IMG/VR virus record: IMGVR_UViG_3300048838_000358
Span: 1-32,933 of that record
Strand: one strand, 5' to 3'
Source: a virus
DNA length: 32,933 nt
Under the pieces are notes generated by a model. The model was not told the DNA's origin. It made no database searches and worked only from the letters and a program-made list of their open reading frames with translations. Position 1 is the first letter of the stretch; every line of letters starts with the position of its first letter. The position numbers were made by a program, and so were the translations under genes. Below, piece after piece: positions 15,077-24,048 of the stretch.

Positions 15077-17695
15077 TTAAGTAGCAATAACAGAAACTCC
15101 AAGTGACCTTGAAAGATTATTTATTTCATCTGATGCTATCCTTGCAAATTCCCTACCGTTGATTTGGAATACAAAATCTTGCTTTGTGTTACTTTGTTTT
15201 GTTTGTTGCGACTGATTTATTGCTGTTAGCATTATTTTTGTTAATTCATCTAATGGAGCAACAACTTCTCTTTGCCTTTTATTATCACCTATAATTGATA
15301 AAAATGGATTGTTTACATCCGTTATTCCACCATTGGCCAATGCAGGAATTTCGTTAATTTTAGGTATAGAAGGAAATCCAATTTTACTTCCTCCCATTTT
15401 ACCAATGCCAGGGATATCTACCGCAGGAATATCAATTTTTATCGCATTCAATTTGTCGAACATAGAATTTATCATTCTAATAATTGAATTAAGTGGAATT
15501 CTTGCAACGTTAACAAGTCCCTTCCACACATTTTCAAATACTTTTGCCATTCCGTTCCAAGCTTTTTCCCAATCTGCACTCATAGTTCCAGATATAAATT
15601 GTAATATTCCATCTAATGCTCCAAAAAGATTTTTTACAAGAGATATCGCCGAACTAAAAACATCACCAATTGTTTTTCCTATTGCAGTAAAAACAGGACC
15701 AAGCACTGGAACAATGTTATCTTGTATCCATTTAACTAAAGGTTTTAAATTCTTTTCCCAGTACAATTTTAAAATTTCAATTATTGAACCAATGCTACTT
15801 GATACAGATTTCGATATTTCTGCAAAAGCTGGCCCAATTATTTTCTTGGTTTCTTCAATAGCTGGTAGCAACAAAGGATAAATCCATTTATTAGCTAAAT
15901 CATTAATAAGACTCATAAATGTTCCAAAAACATCAAGTATAAGATTTTTTAAAGGTTCTATATTGTTTGTATATGTTCGCTTTATCAAATCTGCAGTTCC
16001 TGAAAATATTTGTCCTACTATATTCATCATATCTCCTGCAATTTTTGCAGCAGGCGTAAGTATATTAGTAAAACTATCCGAATTATCTCTTAATGCTTTT
16101 TTCAATAAATCAAGCGAATCATTTACAATTGCAATACCTAACGCAAAAGCATCAGTTTTGAAATTCAGAAATCCTCCACCTAAAGAAGCAAGTCCATCTT
16201 GTAAGCTTGGAAATGCATTTTTAGAAGTGTTATCTATTATTTTTAAAAATTCAGAAATTACAGAAATTGCATTTGATATAGCTCCACCCATAGAATCAAT
16301 GGCCCATTTTATATTATCAATTGTTTCTGACCAATTTTTTGATGCTAAAATATCTAAAAATGAGCTTTTAAATAAATTCCATATAGTTCCTAAAAATCCA
16401 CCAGCTACAGAACTTAAAGTTTTTATACTATTTGAAATATTATCAAAAGCTTGACTTACATTTGAACCAAAATTTTGTTTAAGTATACTTGAAAGTCCAC
16501 TCATAACTTTTTTAGCTTGTTCAATTGCTTCAAATGTTTTTGGTGATTGATTGTTTTGCTGATTACCTATAGACATACCACTTGCATTTGCCATGTTTTC
16601 CATGTTATCAGAAGTTTCTTTAGATAATGTATTAAGTTGGTCAAATCCTGCAAGGCTTCCTTTAGCTTTTTTCCCTGCTTTTTGTACTTCTTTTCCCATG
16701 TCTGCTATGTTGGTTTTTGCATTTTCTGAAACAGCACTTGTCTTTGCTTGTGCATCATTCATACCAAATAACGCTTGCGAAAATGCAGCTATTTTTGCTG
16801 TTATATTTTCGATTTGATTTGCAAGAGCTGTTAAAGCTGGAAGAACAATATTATATATTGGCAAAAATGCTTGCCCCAAATTTAATTGTATGTTTTTTAG
16901 TGTCGCAACAAACATCATTTGTTTTGTCGCTGTTGTCCCAGCTAAACTATCACCATATTTTGTATTTACTTGTTCCAATATAGACATCAATCTAATTTGT
17001 TGTTGAGTTTGAAAGTCCAATTGGTCCCATGTTTTCCCGTTTGAAAATTCTTTAAAAGCTTTGGTGCTTTTCAGCATTGCAACTTGCGCATATATCCCTA
17101 AGTCTTCAATTGCTTCTGTATTTCCTAACAATCCAGACCTGATTCTTTCCATTGTATCTTCCATCGTTCTTCCAGTCGCACTAGCAGTAATAGCACTTGC
17201 TTTTATAAGTTCTTTTGTATATTTTGCAGTTTCCTGTATATTTTTAGAGAAACCACTTATAAGATTTCCATATACAGCCCCATATTTATACGCTTCCGCT
17301 CGAGCAATCCCAAAAGCTTTTGCTTGTGTTTCTGCCCAATCACCAAACTCAATTGCATTTTTCCCAAGTATTCTGCTTATTTGGAAAACCGAACTTTCGA
17401 CGCTCATAGCCTGGGAAACACTGTCTTTTACAAAATTCCCAATAGCCAGTCCTGCTAAAGCTGCATTAAATAATTTTATTCCATTTGAGAATCCACTTTG
17501 CATTGATGTAAATTCTTTTTTAGAATTTTGAAAATCTTTTTGCATACCTTTAAAAGATTTGCTCATGTTTGTATTTATTGATTTACTAATATCTTTTTGA
17601 AAAGTAGCAAATTGTTTTTGCATACTTTGCATTGCTTTTTCGATCGGAGTAAAATCAGCACCGCCACGAACGACAAAATTACTTCCTCCTGCCAT
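15077..17695 (-). CDS. Tape measure protein
   Basis: 872 aa. The start at 17695 was chosen for its AAAGGGGTGAAATAT site; an in-frame start at 17734 lies within the end of the upstream gene. Sets siphovirus tail length and helps DNA entry. Seen: a helical, Gln/Lys/Ser-rich N-terminus (1-80), hydrophobic stretches such as LFNAALAGLAIGNFV, long helical repeats of FG/SIG, and position directly after the tail assembly chaperones. The length suggests a tail of roughly 130 nm by the usual 0.15 nm per residue rule, which is an inference. Confidence 0.9.
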   Translation of the reverse strand: MAGGSNFVVRGGADFTPIEKAMQSMQKQFATFQKDISKSINTNMSKSFKGMQKDFQNSKKEFTSMQSGFSNGIKLFNAALAGLAIGNFVKDSVSQAMSVESSVFQISRILGKNAIEFGDWAETQAKAFGIARAEAYKYGAVYGNLISGFSKNIQETAKYTKELIKASAITASATGRTMEDTMERIRSGLLGNTEAIEDLGIYAQVAMLKSTKAFKEFSNGKTWDQLDFQTQQQIRLMSILEQVNTKYGDSLAGTTATKQMMFVATLKNIQLNLGQAFLPIYNIVLPALTALANQIENITAKIAAFSQALFGMNDAQAKTSAVSENAKTNIADMGKEVQKAGKKAKGSLAGFDQLNTLSKETSDNMENMANASGMSIGNQQNNQSPKTFEAIEQAKKVMSGLSSILKQNFGSNVSQAFDNISNSIKTLSSVAGGFLGTIWNLFKSSFLDILASKNWSETIDNIKWAIDSMGGAISNAISVISEFLKIIDNTSKNAFPSLQDGLASLGGGFLNFKTDAFALGIAIVNDSLDLLKKALRDNSDSFTNILTPAAKIAGDMMNIVGQIFSGTADLIKRTYTNNIEPLKNLILDVFGTFMSLINDLANKWIYPLLLPAIEETKKIIGPAFAEISKSVSSSIGSIIEILKLYWEKNLKPLVKWIQDNIVPVLGPVFTAIGKTIGDVFSSAISLVKNLFGALDGILQFISGTMSADWEKAWNGMAKVFENVWKGLVNVARIPLNSIIRMINSMFDKLNAIKIDIPAVDIPGIGKMGGSKIGFPSIPKINEIPALANGGITDVNNPFLSIIGDNKRQREVVAPLDELTKIMLTAINQSQQTKQSNTKQDFVFQINGREFARIASDEINNLSRSLGVSVIAT

Positions 17696-17711
17696 ATATT
17701 TCACCCCTTTC

Positions 17712-18092
17712 TTATTGGTATATGGTGAAATCAATTATCCCCCGATTTACACCGAGTTCAAATTCAAAAACTTCTGATATGTTGTTAATTTCTAAATCTT
17801 GAACATAAATATTATTTGTTTGCCCTATATTTGTTTTTGGTAGTGCCTTAAGAGTATCTTCAATTTTATCTCGCAGGAGTATCATATCTTCATATTTAAC
17901 TGCCATGATAGAAAACATATAACTCAATCCTTTGTGGTCCGTAAATCCATTAAGGTTTTTTTGTATTCTTGTTGTAATCCTAGTGTAAACAAGATAAGGC
18001 TTTGTTGCTCCCTCTGGGGCATTGGTTGGGTAAATCGAATTAAGTAATTCTGGAATATTTTGTTGTAATTCGTATCTCAATTCTTTTTCCAT
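17712..18092 (-). CDS. Tail completion / minor tail protein (DUF3168-like)
   Basis: 126 aa; the ATG lies just after the stop of the gp10-like gene. Pattern PYLVYTRITTRIQKNLNGFTDHKGLSYMFSIMA resembles phage tail completion proteins (Gp17/DUF3168 group), which cap the tail tube. Its position next to the HK97 gp10-like gene and ahead of the tape measure is slightly unusual, as this pair more often precedes the major tail protein. Exact function is uncertain. Confidence 0.55.
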   Translation of the reverse strand: MEKELRYELQQNIPELLNSIYPTNAPEGATKPYLVYTRITTRIQKNLNGFTDHKGLSYMFSIMAVKYEDMILLRDKIEDTLKALPKTNIGQTNNIYVQDLEINNISEVFEFELGVNRGIIDFTIYQ

Positions 18093-18093
18093 A

Positions 18094-18558
18094 TTACGTT
18101 AACCCCTCTTTTGCTATTTGTTTATCAATTTTATCTTTCATCGTTTTTATAATAGTAGAACTTACTTTTTGTGTATTTTTAGTTAAACTATCATGTATAA
18201 AACGGAACCCAGGTATATATCTACCTGTGGTTGTAAAAAATCCATACTCTTGCGATACCGGATAATAACCAGTTATTTTCCCATCTTTATTTCTCTTTTG
18301 AAAAATATTGTTTTTACTTCTGTCAAAAACAATTCTGTATACTTTTTTTCCTTTTTGTCTTGACTTTTCCCCAACTAAAATAATACCTTGCTTTAGATTT
18401 CCAGTTTCATAAGGAGCGGTTGATTTAGATTCTTTTAATGGTATATTCATTCCTTTTTTTGCCGATGATGTTACATGCTTTTGTGGTATTTTCCCAAGTC
18501 TTTTTAAACTTTTTTGTAATTCTTTCATGCCCTCAATTTTAAATTTAAAAGTTGACAA
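18094..18558 (-). CDS. HK97 gp10-like head-tail joining protein
   Basis: About 154 aa. I place the start at TTG 18558 because AAGGGG lies 8 bases before it; an in-frame GTG at 18567 sits too close to that site and inside the end of the previous gene. The opening FKIEGMKELQKSLKRL, the central GNLKQGIILVGEK, and the GFRFIHDSLTKN end fit HK97 gp10 (tail completion/stopper) proteins, which join head and tail. Strongly basic. Confidence 0.7.
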   Translation of the reverse strand: MSTFKFKIEGMKELQKSLKRLGKIPQKHVTSSAKKGMNIPLKESKSTAPYETGNLKQGIILVGEKSRQKGKKVYRIVFDRSKNNIFQKRNKDGKITGYYPVSQEYGFFTTTGRYIPGFRFIHDSLTKNTQKVSSTIIKTMKDKIDKQIAKEGLT

Positions 18559-18559
18559 T

Positions 18560-18877
18560 CTAACCACCCCTTACAAACTGCTTTAAAACATTTAACATTT
18601 TTTCATCTGACATTTTTTCATTAGGGTCTTTTCCTATTTGTTCTATAATTCTTATAGCATCACTAGGCTTTAACTTTCCAGCAAAAGCTTTACCAACAAA
18701 AGTGGCAGAGTAAAAAGCATTTTTAATGCTTTCTATCTGCCTTTCATTGTTGTTTTCTTTCCACACTTCAATTTTTAAATTAAGTTCTCGTGGTGTTAAT
18801 TCTTCGTATTCGCTTAAACTCAATCCAACTTTAAAAGCGGATTTCATTGATACTTCCCAATCCCATCCGCTTTCTAT
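18560..18877 (-). CDS. Tail assembly chaperone T, made by -1 frameshift from G
   Basis: Reads from the slippery run at 18877 in the -1 frame as IESGWDWEVSMKSAFKVGLS... to TAG 18560; the segment before the ATG at 18847 is open and protein-like, so the normal product is a G-T fusion. The text LSEYEELTPRELNLKIEVW is typical of gpT tails. The G-T product works with gpG to chaperone the tape measure protein during tail assembly. A free T protein of 95 aa from 18847 is unlikely to be the main form. Ends beside the gp10-like start. Confidence 0.75.
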   Translation of the reverse strand: MESGWDWEVSMKSAFKVGLSLSEYEELTPRELNLKIEVWKENNNERQIESIKNAFYSATFVGKAFAGKLKPSDAIRIIEQIGKDPNEKMSDEKMLNVLKQFVRGG

Positions 18878-19194
18878 TTTTTTTCTTCTGTTTCCCCTGC
18901 TTCATCAATACTTCCAAAAGCTTTTGTTATTGCTTCTGGCAATGCTTTCATTAATGTAGCATAATCAACACAATCTAAAACATCTTCCATTTTTTCAAGA
19001 GTCAAATCTTTATCATCAGCAAATAATCCACAATAAAAAACTTTTTCTATTTCTTCAAGTTTTTCAAAATCAAGATCTATCTTATCTATTGATTTTCCAG
19101 TTAATTTTTGTAACATTTTAAGAGCCTTGTGTCCATATCTTAATTTTCTTGGCTTGTCAGCTTCTATTAATACATAATCATTAGTATCTTTCAT
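18874..19194 (-). CDS. Tail assembly chaperone G
   Basis: 106 aa. Starts MKDTNDYVLIEADKPRKLRYGHKALKML, the usual opening of siphovirus gpG proteins placed between the major tail protein and the tape measure. Ends GETEEKK at TAG 18874-18876, right after an eight-A slippery run that feeds the T frame. Acts as a cytoplasmic chaperone of the tape measure. Most ribosomes should end here; a minority would shift to give G-T. Confidence 0.8.
   Translation of the reverse strand: MKDTNDYVLIEADKPRKLRYGHKALKMLQKLTGKSIDKIDLDFEKLEEIEKVFYCGLFADDKDLTLEKMEDVLDCVDYATLMKALPEAITKAFGSIDEAGETEEKK
18877..18884 (-). promoter_or_regulatory. Programmed -1 frameshift slippery site (A-AAA-AAA)
   Basis: On the minus strand GAA-AAA-AAA-TAG gives A_AAA_AAA just before the G stop codon. 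A one-base slip back continues ATA-GAA-AGC into the T frame without meeting a stop. Such sites between G and T are known in lambda and many siphoviruses. Confidence 0.75.
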
Positions 19195-19208
19195 ATTATC
19201 AACCTTTC

Positions 19209-19943
19209 TTAACTTGCTCTAGTTACCATAAATGTATATGTTTTAGGGGTTTTTCCTTCTTCATATACAACAAATTTTACTTCTTTTGTTGCTGCAGCTC
19301 CAATTGCAATTCCTGTCCCAGTATTTCCGGATGTTAAATCTTCAACATAAACATTATCAACATACAGTTTAATAGTATGACTTGCTGCTGTTGCTTTTGG
19401 TTTAAAACTTGTTTGTGTTGTGAAACTAACACTGTAAAAATATGAGCCAATTGCAAAACTAGGCGTTATTGCAAATGCTGTTAACGCTGTTACTCCATCC
19501 GTTTGCACAAATGTAATTGCGCTTGCACCAGTTGATGGAGTTGAAGCAAATACAGGCTTACCAATAACTTTTATTGTAGCTTCAAACCCTAACGGATCAT
19601 CAATGTTTGCTTCTCCAGGCAATGTTAACGCTGTTACCATTCCCGTCATTGTTACCGTTACACCAATGGAAGCAGGAAAAGTAATTACGTAAGTATTTTC
19701 AGTCCCATTTTCATATGCTGTATCAATTTGTGCAACTCCTGTTAATGCTGCATCGTACATCCCGGTAAAAGATAATTCTCCACCATCTTTAAAACCTTGT
19801 ATAAATGTTTTGTACCCATTGGTTGAATCCAAAGTTGTAGTATCTATCGTTTCCGCTGTTCTCTCAGGAGAAGTAATGTTTGTTAGTCCTCCAATTAAAA
19901 CACTATCTATTGATAAAGTCGTTCCAAGTGAACGTTTTGGCAT
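19209..19943 (-). CDS. Major tail protein with C-terminal Ig-like domain
   Basis: 244 aa. Forms the tail tube. The N-terminal 130 residues (GTTLSIDSVLIGGLTNITSPE, TTTLDSTNGYKTFIQGFKDGGELSFTG) are a classic siphovirus major tail protein. Residues about 145-244 are a beta-sandwich with an ending TPKTYTFMVTRAS, like the cadherin-like/Ig-like domains often attached to tail tubes and exposed on the tail surface. Short gap to the gpG gene. Confidence 0.8.
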   Translation of the reverse strand: MPKRSLGTTLSIDSVLIGGLTNITSPERTAETIDTTTLDSTNGYKTFIQGFKDGGELSFTGMYDAALTGVAQIDTAYENGTENTYVITFPASIGVTVTMTGMVTALTLPGEANIDDPLGFEATIKVIGKPVFASTPSTGASAITFVQTDGVTALTAFAITPSFAIGSYFYSVSFTTQTSFKPKATAASHTIKLYVDNVYVEDLTSGNTGTGIAIGAAATKEVKFVVYEEGKTPKTYTFMVTRAS

Positions 19944-19955
19944 TTTGTATTCCTC

Positions 19956-20285
19956 CTATTCATCTACTTTTTTACAATAACAAATCAATTCTTTTTTTCT
20001 TGCGTTAACATCTATTGGTGGTGATGTAATTTCATAAATTTCTTCACCATGTTTAATTCTCATTTCACTTGTAATTCCACTTGTGTACCTGGTATTAAAT
20101 TTAACTTCAACTTTTGTATCAGTTGTTAGTGCTGCAAAAAATTGATTCCCAATCAATGGTTCTTTGCTTGCCCATACTGTCTTAAAAACGGTCCAATCTC
20201 CTGTTTTTTCTCCATAATCATTCTCTGGTATATTATCTTTTATAAGGAAATCAACTCTGTGCTTAAGTTTTTCAGATGTAATCAT
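19956..20285 (-). CDS. Phage head-tail adaptor / head closure protein
   Basis: 109 aa. MITSEKLKHRVDFLIKDN...GDWTVFKTVWASKEPL and the beta-rich rest match the SPP1 gp16/HK97-type head closure (head-tail adaptor) pattern, in which a W-A-x-I/K-x-P-L segment is common. It stops DNA leak from the portal and joins the tail. Start overlaps the previous stop by ATGA. Confidence 0.75.
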   Translation of the reverse strand: MITSEKLKHRVDFLIKDNIPENDYGEKTGDWTVFKTVWASKEPLIGNQFFAALTTDTKVEVKFNTRYTSGITSEMRIKHGEEIYEITSPPIDVNARKKELICYCKKVDE

Positions 20286-20845
20286 ATGTTCACGACCCTT
20301 CTGATTCCAAGCAAAATATTCCTAGCTTTTTCAATGCGTTCAAATTCCTCAGGCTTATAATCATCATAAAGCAATTTTATATGCAATATCATGGCTTGTT
20401 TTACCGTCTGCGGAACATCTAAAGCGGTACCATATCCTGCAACAAATCTAATTACAACTCCATTTGCTGGTTGAAGTTGATTTGATGGCCACAGTTCGGC
20501 ATATTTAGGTAATAACCTTGCGACAAAACTATCTTTGTCTAGCAAATATATATTGCTATTAACGACATTTTCCAACCCATCTGTACCATAATATTTAACG
20601 CTAGTAACAGTCTGGACAGGAGAACAACTATTAAACTCAATTATCTCTTTAAAATAATCTAAAACCAATTCAAGAGTCTGAGTAATATATTTTTTCTTTT
20701 GGTAGTCCTCACAAAACTCTCTAGCTGCTACAATTAAAGCTTCTAAAAGAGTATCATCTGATGTTCCATCTATTCTCAATGCAGTTTTTAATTCTGCAAG
20801 TGTTAATGGCTCCGTTGCTGGTGGAGTTATTATTCTAATTGCCAT
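20282..20845 (-). CDS. Head-tail connector protein (gp6-like)
   Basis: 187 aa. The helical N-terminus PATEPLTLAELKTALRIDGTSDDTLLEALIVAAREFCEDYQKK is the hallmark of gp6-like connector proteins that bind under the portal ring. The middle is beta-rich, and a helical end LHIKLLYDDYKPEEFERIEKARNILLG follows. Overlaps the head closure gene. Confidence 0.8.
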   Translation of the reverse strand: MAIRIITPPATEPLTLAELKTALRIDGTSDDTLLEALIVAAREFCEDYQKKKYITQTLELVLDYFKEIIEFNSCSPVQTVTSVKYYGTDGLENVVNSNIYLLDKDSFVARLLPKYAELWPSNQLQPANGVVIRFVAGYGTALDVPQTVKQAMILHIKLLYDDYKPEEFERIEKARNILLGIRRVVNI

Positions 20846-20849
20846 AATT

Positions 20850-21101
20850 TTATACCCCGCTGTAAGCTACTATTGACCCGTTTCCAAGCGTTGCAATTGT
20901 AAATCTTCCATATATCACAGTTCCAGAATCCAATGATACCGCTGTAATTCCCGTTATATTCCCTACCAAAGTAACAACACAAGGAGTTATTACTTGTATT
21001 GCTACAAAAACAAATCCAGCATCTGGCGTTGTTGGGTCTGTTGTTGCTATATACTTACCACCATATCCTCCCATTGCTGCTTTTAAAGTTCTATGGTCCA
21101 A
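20850..21101 (-). CDS. Hypothetical small beta-rich virion-region protein
   Basis: About 83 aa. I place the start at TTG 21101 because GAGG lies 8 bases before; an in-frame GTG at 21110 overlaps that site. Gly/Thr/Val-rich and beta-like (VTLVGNITGITAV), with no charged core. It lies between the connector gene and two beta-rich virion proteins and may be a capsid surface or fibre part. Function unknown. Confidence 0.45.
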   Translation of the reverse strand: MDHRTLKAAMGGYGGKYIATTDPTTPDAGFVFVAIQVITPCVVTLVGNITGITAVSLDSGTVIYGRFTIATLGNGSIVAYSGV

Positions 21102-21116
21102 ATTAATCACCTCTTT

Positions 21117-21692
21117 TTAAGAGTATTGGTGATAAAATAAAGATACTGTTACAGTATCTCCACCACCACCCTTGCTTGCTAATTTTGCACTAATTCTTGA
21201 ATTTGCATATTGTACAGGTATTTGTATTGGTACATTTATTGCACCAGTTGAAGTTGCATATTTATAAGTTCTTATTCTTGCAATTTCAATTTCTTCACCT
21301 AGTGCTCCAGAGTATAAGACAAATTCATAAATATCATTTGCACTAGCATTTTCAAAATTTACATAATGAATGTCAAATGCCGTTGTTATTGTGTTTGCAG
21401 AAATAATTTCAGAAAAGTTACCCAAAGTCCATGCACCAGAGCCTCCTGTTACAGTTATCCCATCAGCAAGCGAAGGATAAACTTTAGCAGATTGATGTAT
21501 GTGCTGATATCCTGCATTTCCAAATGCAAAAACGGTTGAATTTCCGTTTGGAAAGTCCGTTGATTCTCCGATTAGGCTTCTTATGTGCTCCTGACGCTCT
21601 ATCACAGAACCATCTTTGTTTGCAACAACATTTGAAGAATTAAATTGATTATTAGAATTGTTATCACCTAAAATATTTCGTTTGTTATCCAT
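21117..21692 (-). CDS. Virion protein with shared N-terminal anchor, possible capsid fibre/decoration
   Basis: 191 aa; GGAG before the ATG. The first 35 residues (KRNILGDNNSNNQFNSSNV..., GSVIERQEHIR) match the first residues of the next protein at 22254, indicating a common anchor or trimerisation segment. The rest is a separate, Gly/Ser/Thr-rich beta domain. Located just after the capsid gene group, as expected for head fibres or decoration proteins. Confidence 0.5.
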   Translation of the reverse strand: MDNKRNILGDNNSNNQFNSSNVVANKDGSVIERQEHIRSLIGESTDFPNGNSTVFAFGNAGYQHIHQSAKVYPSLADGITVTGGSGAWTLGNFSEIISANTITTAFDIHYVNFENASANDIYEFVLYSGALGEEIEIARIRTYKYATSTGAINVPIQIPVQYANSRISAKLASKGGGGDTVTVSLFYHQYS

Positions 21693-21705
21693 TTAAATCT
21701 CCAAT

Positions 21706-22254
21706 CTAGGAAATTTTTGCTCCAGGTACAAGCGGTTCATACTCTACAAACAATGTTACCGCACCTGTGACTGGTGCTCCAGCACTATAAATGGTTTGAA
21801 TTACTCCTGGTCCCAATATAATAGGCATGTGTTCATTCGCTGCTACACCTATACCAACATCCGTTGTTTTTACCAACGCCGTTGTTTTTACTCCATCTAC
21901 TAAAAATAATTGTCCTGCTGCTGCACTTGCTGTATCTGTTGCAGCTGATAAATCAGTCGCTACCCCTCCAGTTGGTGTAAAAGAAAATTTAAGAGTGTTT
22001 GCTCCTGCCGGTATTGCAGTTGTCACCAACATTCCTAAATGTTTAATTACTACCGCACCTGTTATTGTAAATTTAGTTGCCGTACCAGTTAAAGATGCAG
22101 CTGCTTGCCCTAAACTTACACATCTACTCATTTTTTCTTGTACTTCTTCCAATCTTTCCAGCACACTTCCATTTTCGTTTGCAAGCACATTGGAAGAATC
22201 AAATTTATTATTATCGGTATTTACCCCTATTGCATTTCTTGAATTGTCACCCAT
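21706..22254 (-). CDS. Virion protein with shared N-terminal anchor, second paralogue
   Basis: 182 aa; the ATG at 22254 follows GGAGG, whereas an in-frame TTG at 22266 overlaps that site. The N-terminus (SRNAIGVNTDNNKFDSSNV..., GSVLERLEEVQ) matches the neighbouring gene and leads to a short coiled coil. The C-terminal domain is Ala/Thr/Gly-rich beta sequence. Likely capsid surface or head fibre protein. Function inferred from position. Confidence 0.5.
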   Translation of the reverse strand: MGDNSRNAIGVNTDNNKFDSSNVLANENGSVLERLEEVQEKMSRCVSLGQAAASLTGTATKFTITGAVVIKHLGMLVTTAIPAGANTLKFSFTPTGGVATDLSAATDTASAAAGQLFLVDGVKTTALVKTTDVGIGVAANEHMPIILGPGVIQTIYSAGAPVTGAVTLFVEYEPLVPGAKIS

Positions 22255-22297
22255 AAAATCCTCCAATCAAATTAGGGGGATTTCTCCCCCATTTTAT

Positions 22298-22759
22298 TTA
22301 AACTATTACAGAATCTTGAACTGCTTTGTCATATTTTGGTTCAGACATGATTGCAAGAATTCCACCTAAAACAGGTGAATCTACAGACTCTACCGCTTTT
22401 AATCGGATATATGCATATCCACTTGCTGCTAAAGCCTCTGCATCTACTTCGATCGCATATAACTGAGAACTTCCTGCAGTAGTAACAAATCCAGTTGATG
22501 TTGCTGCAGTAAATGCACCATGAGTATCCCCGGATGTAATCGCGCGATAATTGAAAGGTACTGCACTAACATTTGAACCACTTGTATCGTCACAAGCTTC
22601 AACGGTAATTGTGCTTGTACCAGTTGTCCCAACACCTTTATAAACCACAAATGTAATATGATTGTGGTTTTCCATGCTTAAAATATCACTGTATACTGTT
22701 CCGCTAAAAAAATCGGCAACAGGATCTAAACCTTTTGCAAAATGTAAAAAAGATTTCAT
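22298..22759 (-). CDS. Probable capsid-associated protein, 153 aa
   Basis: AAAGGGGG precedes the ATG. Directly after the major capsid gene. Beta-rich with a helical N-terminus (MKSFLHFAKGLDPVADFFSG) and the strand pattern HITFVVYKGVG...STITVEACDDTSG, seen in small proteins beside HK97-type capsid genes. A decoration or minor head protein is likely; no enzyme motif. Confidence 0.45.
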   Translation of the reverse strand: MKSFLHFAKGLDPVADFFSGTVYSDILSMENHNHITFVVYKGVGTTGTSTITVEACDDTSGSNVSAVPFNYRAITSGDTHGAFTAATSTGFVTTAGSSQLYAIEVDAEALAASGYAYIRLKAVESVDSPVLGGILAIMSEPKYDKAVQDSVIV

Positions 22760-22779
22760 TTTAATTTATCCCCCTTTTA

Positions 22780-24048
22780 TTATCCTCTTGCTGCTAAAGT
22801 TACAAATGGACTTCTAGTATTAGTAGAATTTTTAAGTGTTAATGCAACGTTTCTTTTTGGCATACCATTTGCTCTAAAGGTAAATCTGTAACAATTTTCA
22901 TCTGTCAAAAACTGAACATGAATAGATGAATTTGCAACAACTCCGCCTTTTCTAATCATCATATATTCTTTTAAGTCGACAAAATTAATGTCTCCAACGC
23001 TTCCAAGAGCGGAACAAAGGTCTGATTCAATTATTGGTCTACCTTTTAAGCTTGAAAGACTTCCAATGCTGGATGCTCCTAGGTAAACAGGGACACCGCC
23101 TACCCCAATCGGAAATTCTAAAAAGTCTAATTGTTCTTGTACATCCGGATGCATCAACCATATAGCTCTTTGTTTGTTTAATGCTCTGTTATACATTTTA
23201 ACAATGTTTTCATACACAATTGTAGATGCTGCCTGTTCTCCTTCTTTTGCAATTGTAACAAGAGCACCACCTTTTAAAAATCCAATAGGTTTTCCAGCTC
23301 CAGAACCACTTATAATTGCTGATTCCATTTCCCTTTGAATTGCAGTTGTAAATGATTTTGTCATTAATTGTGAAACAAAATCAGAATCAGCTTCAATTTC
23401 ATTTGTTGCATATGCTAGACCAATTAACTTTTCTAACTCTATTTCTTTTTTAATTAATTTTGGTTTTGATGCTGTAGCTGTACCAGCCTCAGCAACCCAA
23501 TAAGTCATTACTCCACCGTAAACAGTTGCTGCAACACTTGTTTCGTCAATATCGTTCCATTTTAAGCTGTTAGAATTAGATGAAATTTCAAATGAATCAA
23601 CAAGACTTAAAATCTCTCCAGTTTTTACAGCACTATCCATCATTCCTTGCGCAAAATCAGTTTGAACTAAAAACCCACCATCTGCGCCATTTCCCTCATT
23701 CGCTCCAAGTGCAGCATTATTAATATGTAACAATCTTTTATCAATTGTTGCACCAATTTTTGAAGAGTTTCTTACTGCACCTAATTGTTCAGCAAAATTT
23801 TTAAAAGGTTTTTTTGCTTCATTATCAGTTGAAGTATAAAACGGATCATTTACTGCTGTGTTATTTTCTTTTTCTCTATTTTCAATTTTATTTTGTGCCT
23901 CTATACTCTTTTCAATGTTTTTAATTTCAGTATCCAAAGCCTCAAATTTTGTTTGTTCTTCCTCGTTCATTGCTCTTTTTTCTAATACTGCTTTGTTTAA
24001 AATAGCTTCTTGCTCTGCCATTTTATCTTTTAATAGCGTTTTAAACAT
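22780..24048 (-). CDS. Major capsid protein, HK97 fold
   Basis: 422 aa. GGAGGAAACAAAAAC before the ATG. Residues 1-65 are a charged coiled coil acting as an internal scaffold (delta domain) usually cut off by the prohead protease. From about residue 90 come typical HK97 segments: GGFLVQTDFAQGMMDSAV, a LIGLAYATNEIEADS strand, KPIGFLKGG and an AIWLMHPDVQEQL stretch near the end. Follows the protease gene with an 8-base overlap. Confidence 0.92.
   Translation of the reverse strand: MFKTLLKDKMAEQEAILNKAVLEKRAMNEEEQTKFEALDTEIKNIEKSIEAQNKIENREKENNTAVNDPFYTSTDNEAKKPFKNFAEQLGAVRNSSKIGATIDKRLLHINNAALGANEGNGADGGFLVQTDFAQGMMDSAVKTGEILSLVDSFEISSNSNSLKWNDIDETSVAATVYGGVMTYWVAEAGTATASKPKLIKKEIELEKLIGLAYATNEIEADSDFVSQLMTKSFTTAIQREMESAIISGSGAGKPIGFLKGGALVTIAKEGEQAASTIVYENIVKMYNRALNKQRAIWLMHPDVQEQLDFLEFPIGVGGVPVYLGASSIGSLSSLKGRPIIESDLCSALGSVGDINFVDLKEYMMIRKGGVVANSSIHVQFLTDENCYRFTFRANGMPKRNVALTLKNSTNTRSPFVTLAARG

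Noticed and set aside
15309-17531. Long plus-strand open frames opposite the tape measure gene
   Set aside because: Shadows of the coding strand: no good RBS or promoter, and the composition mirrors the tape measure codons.
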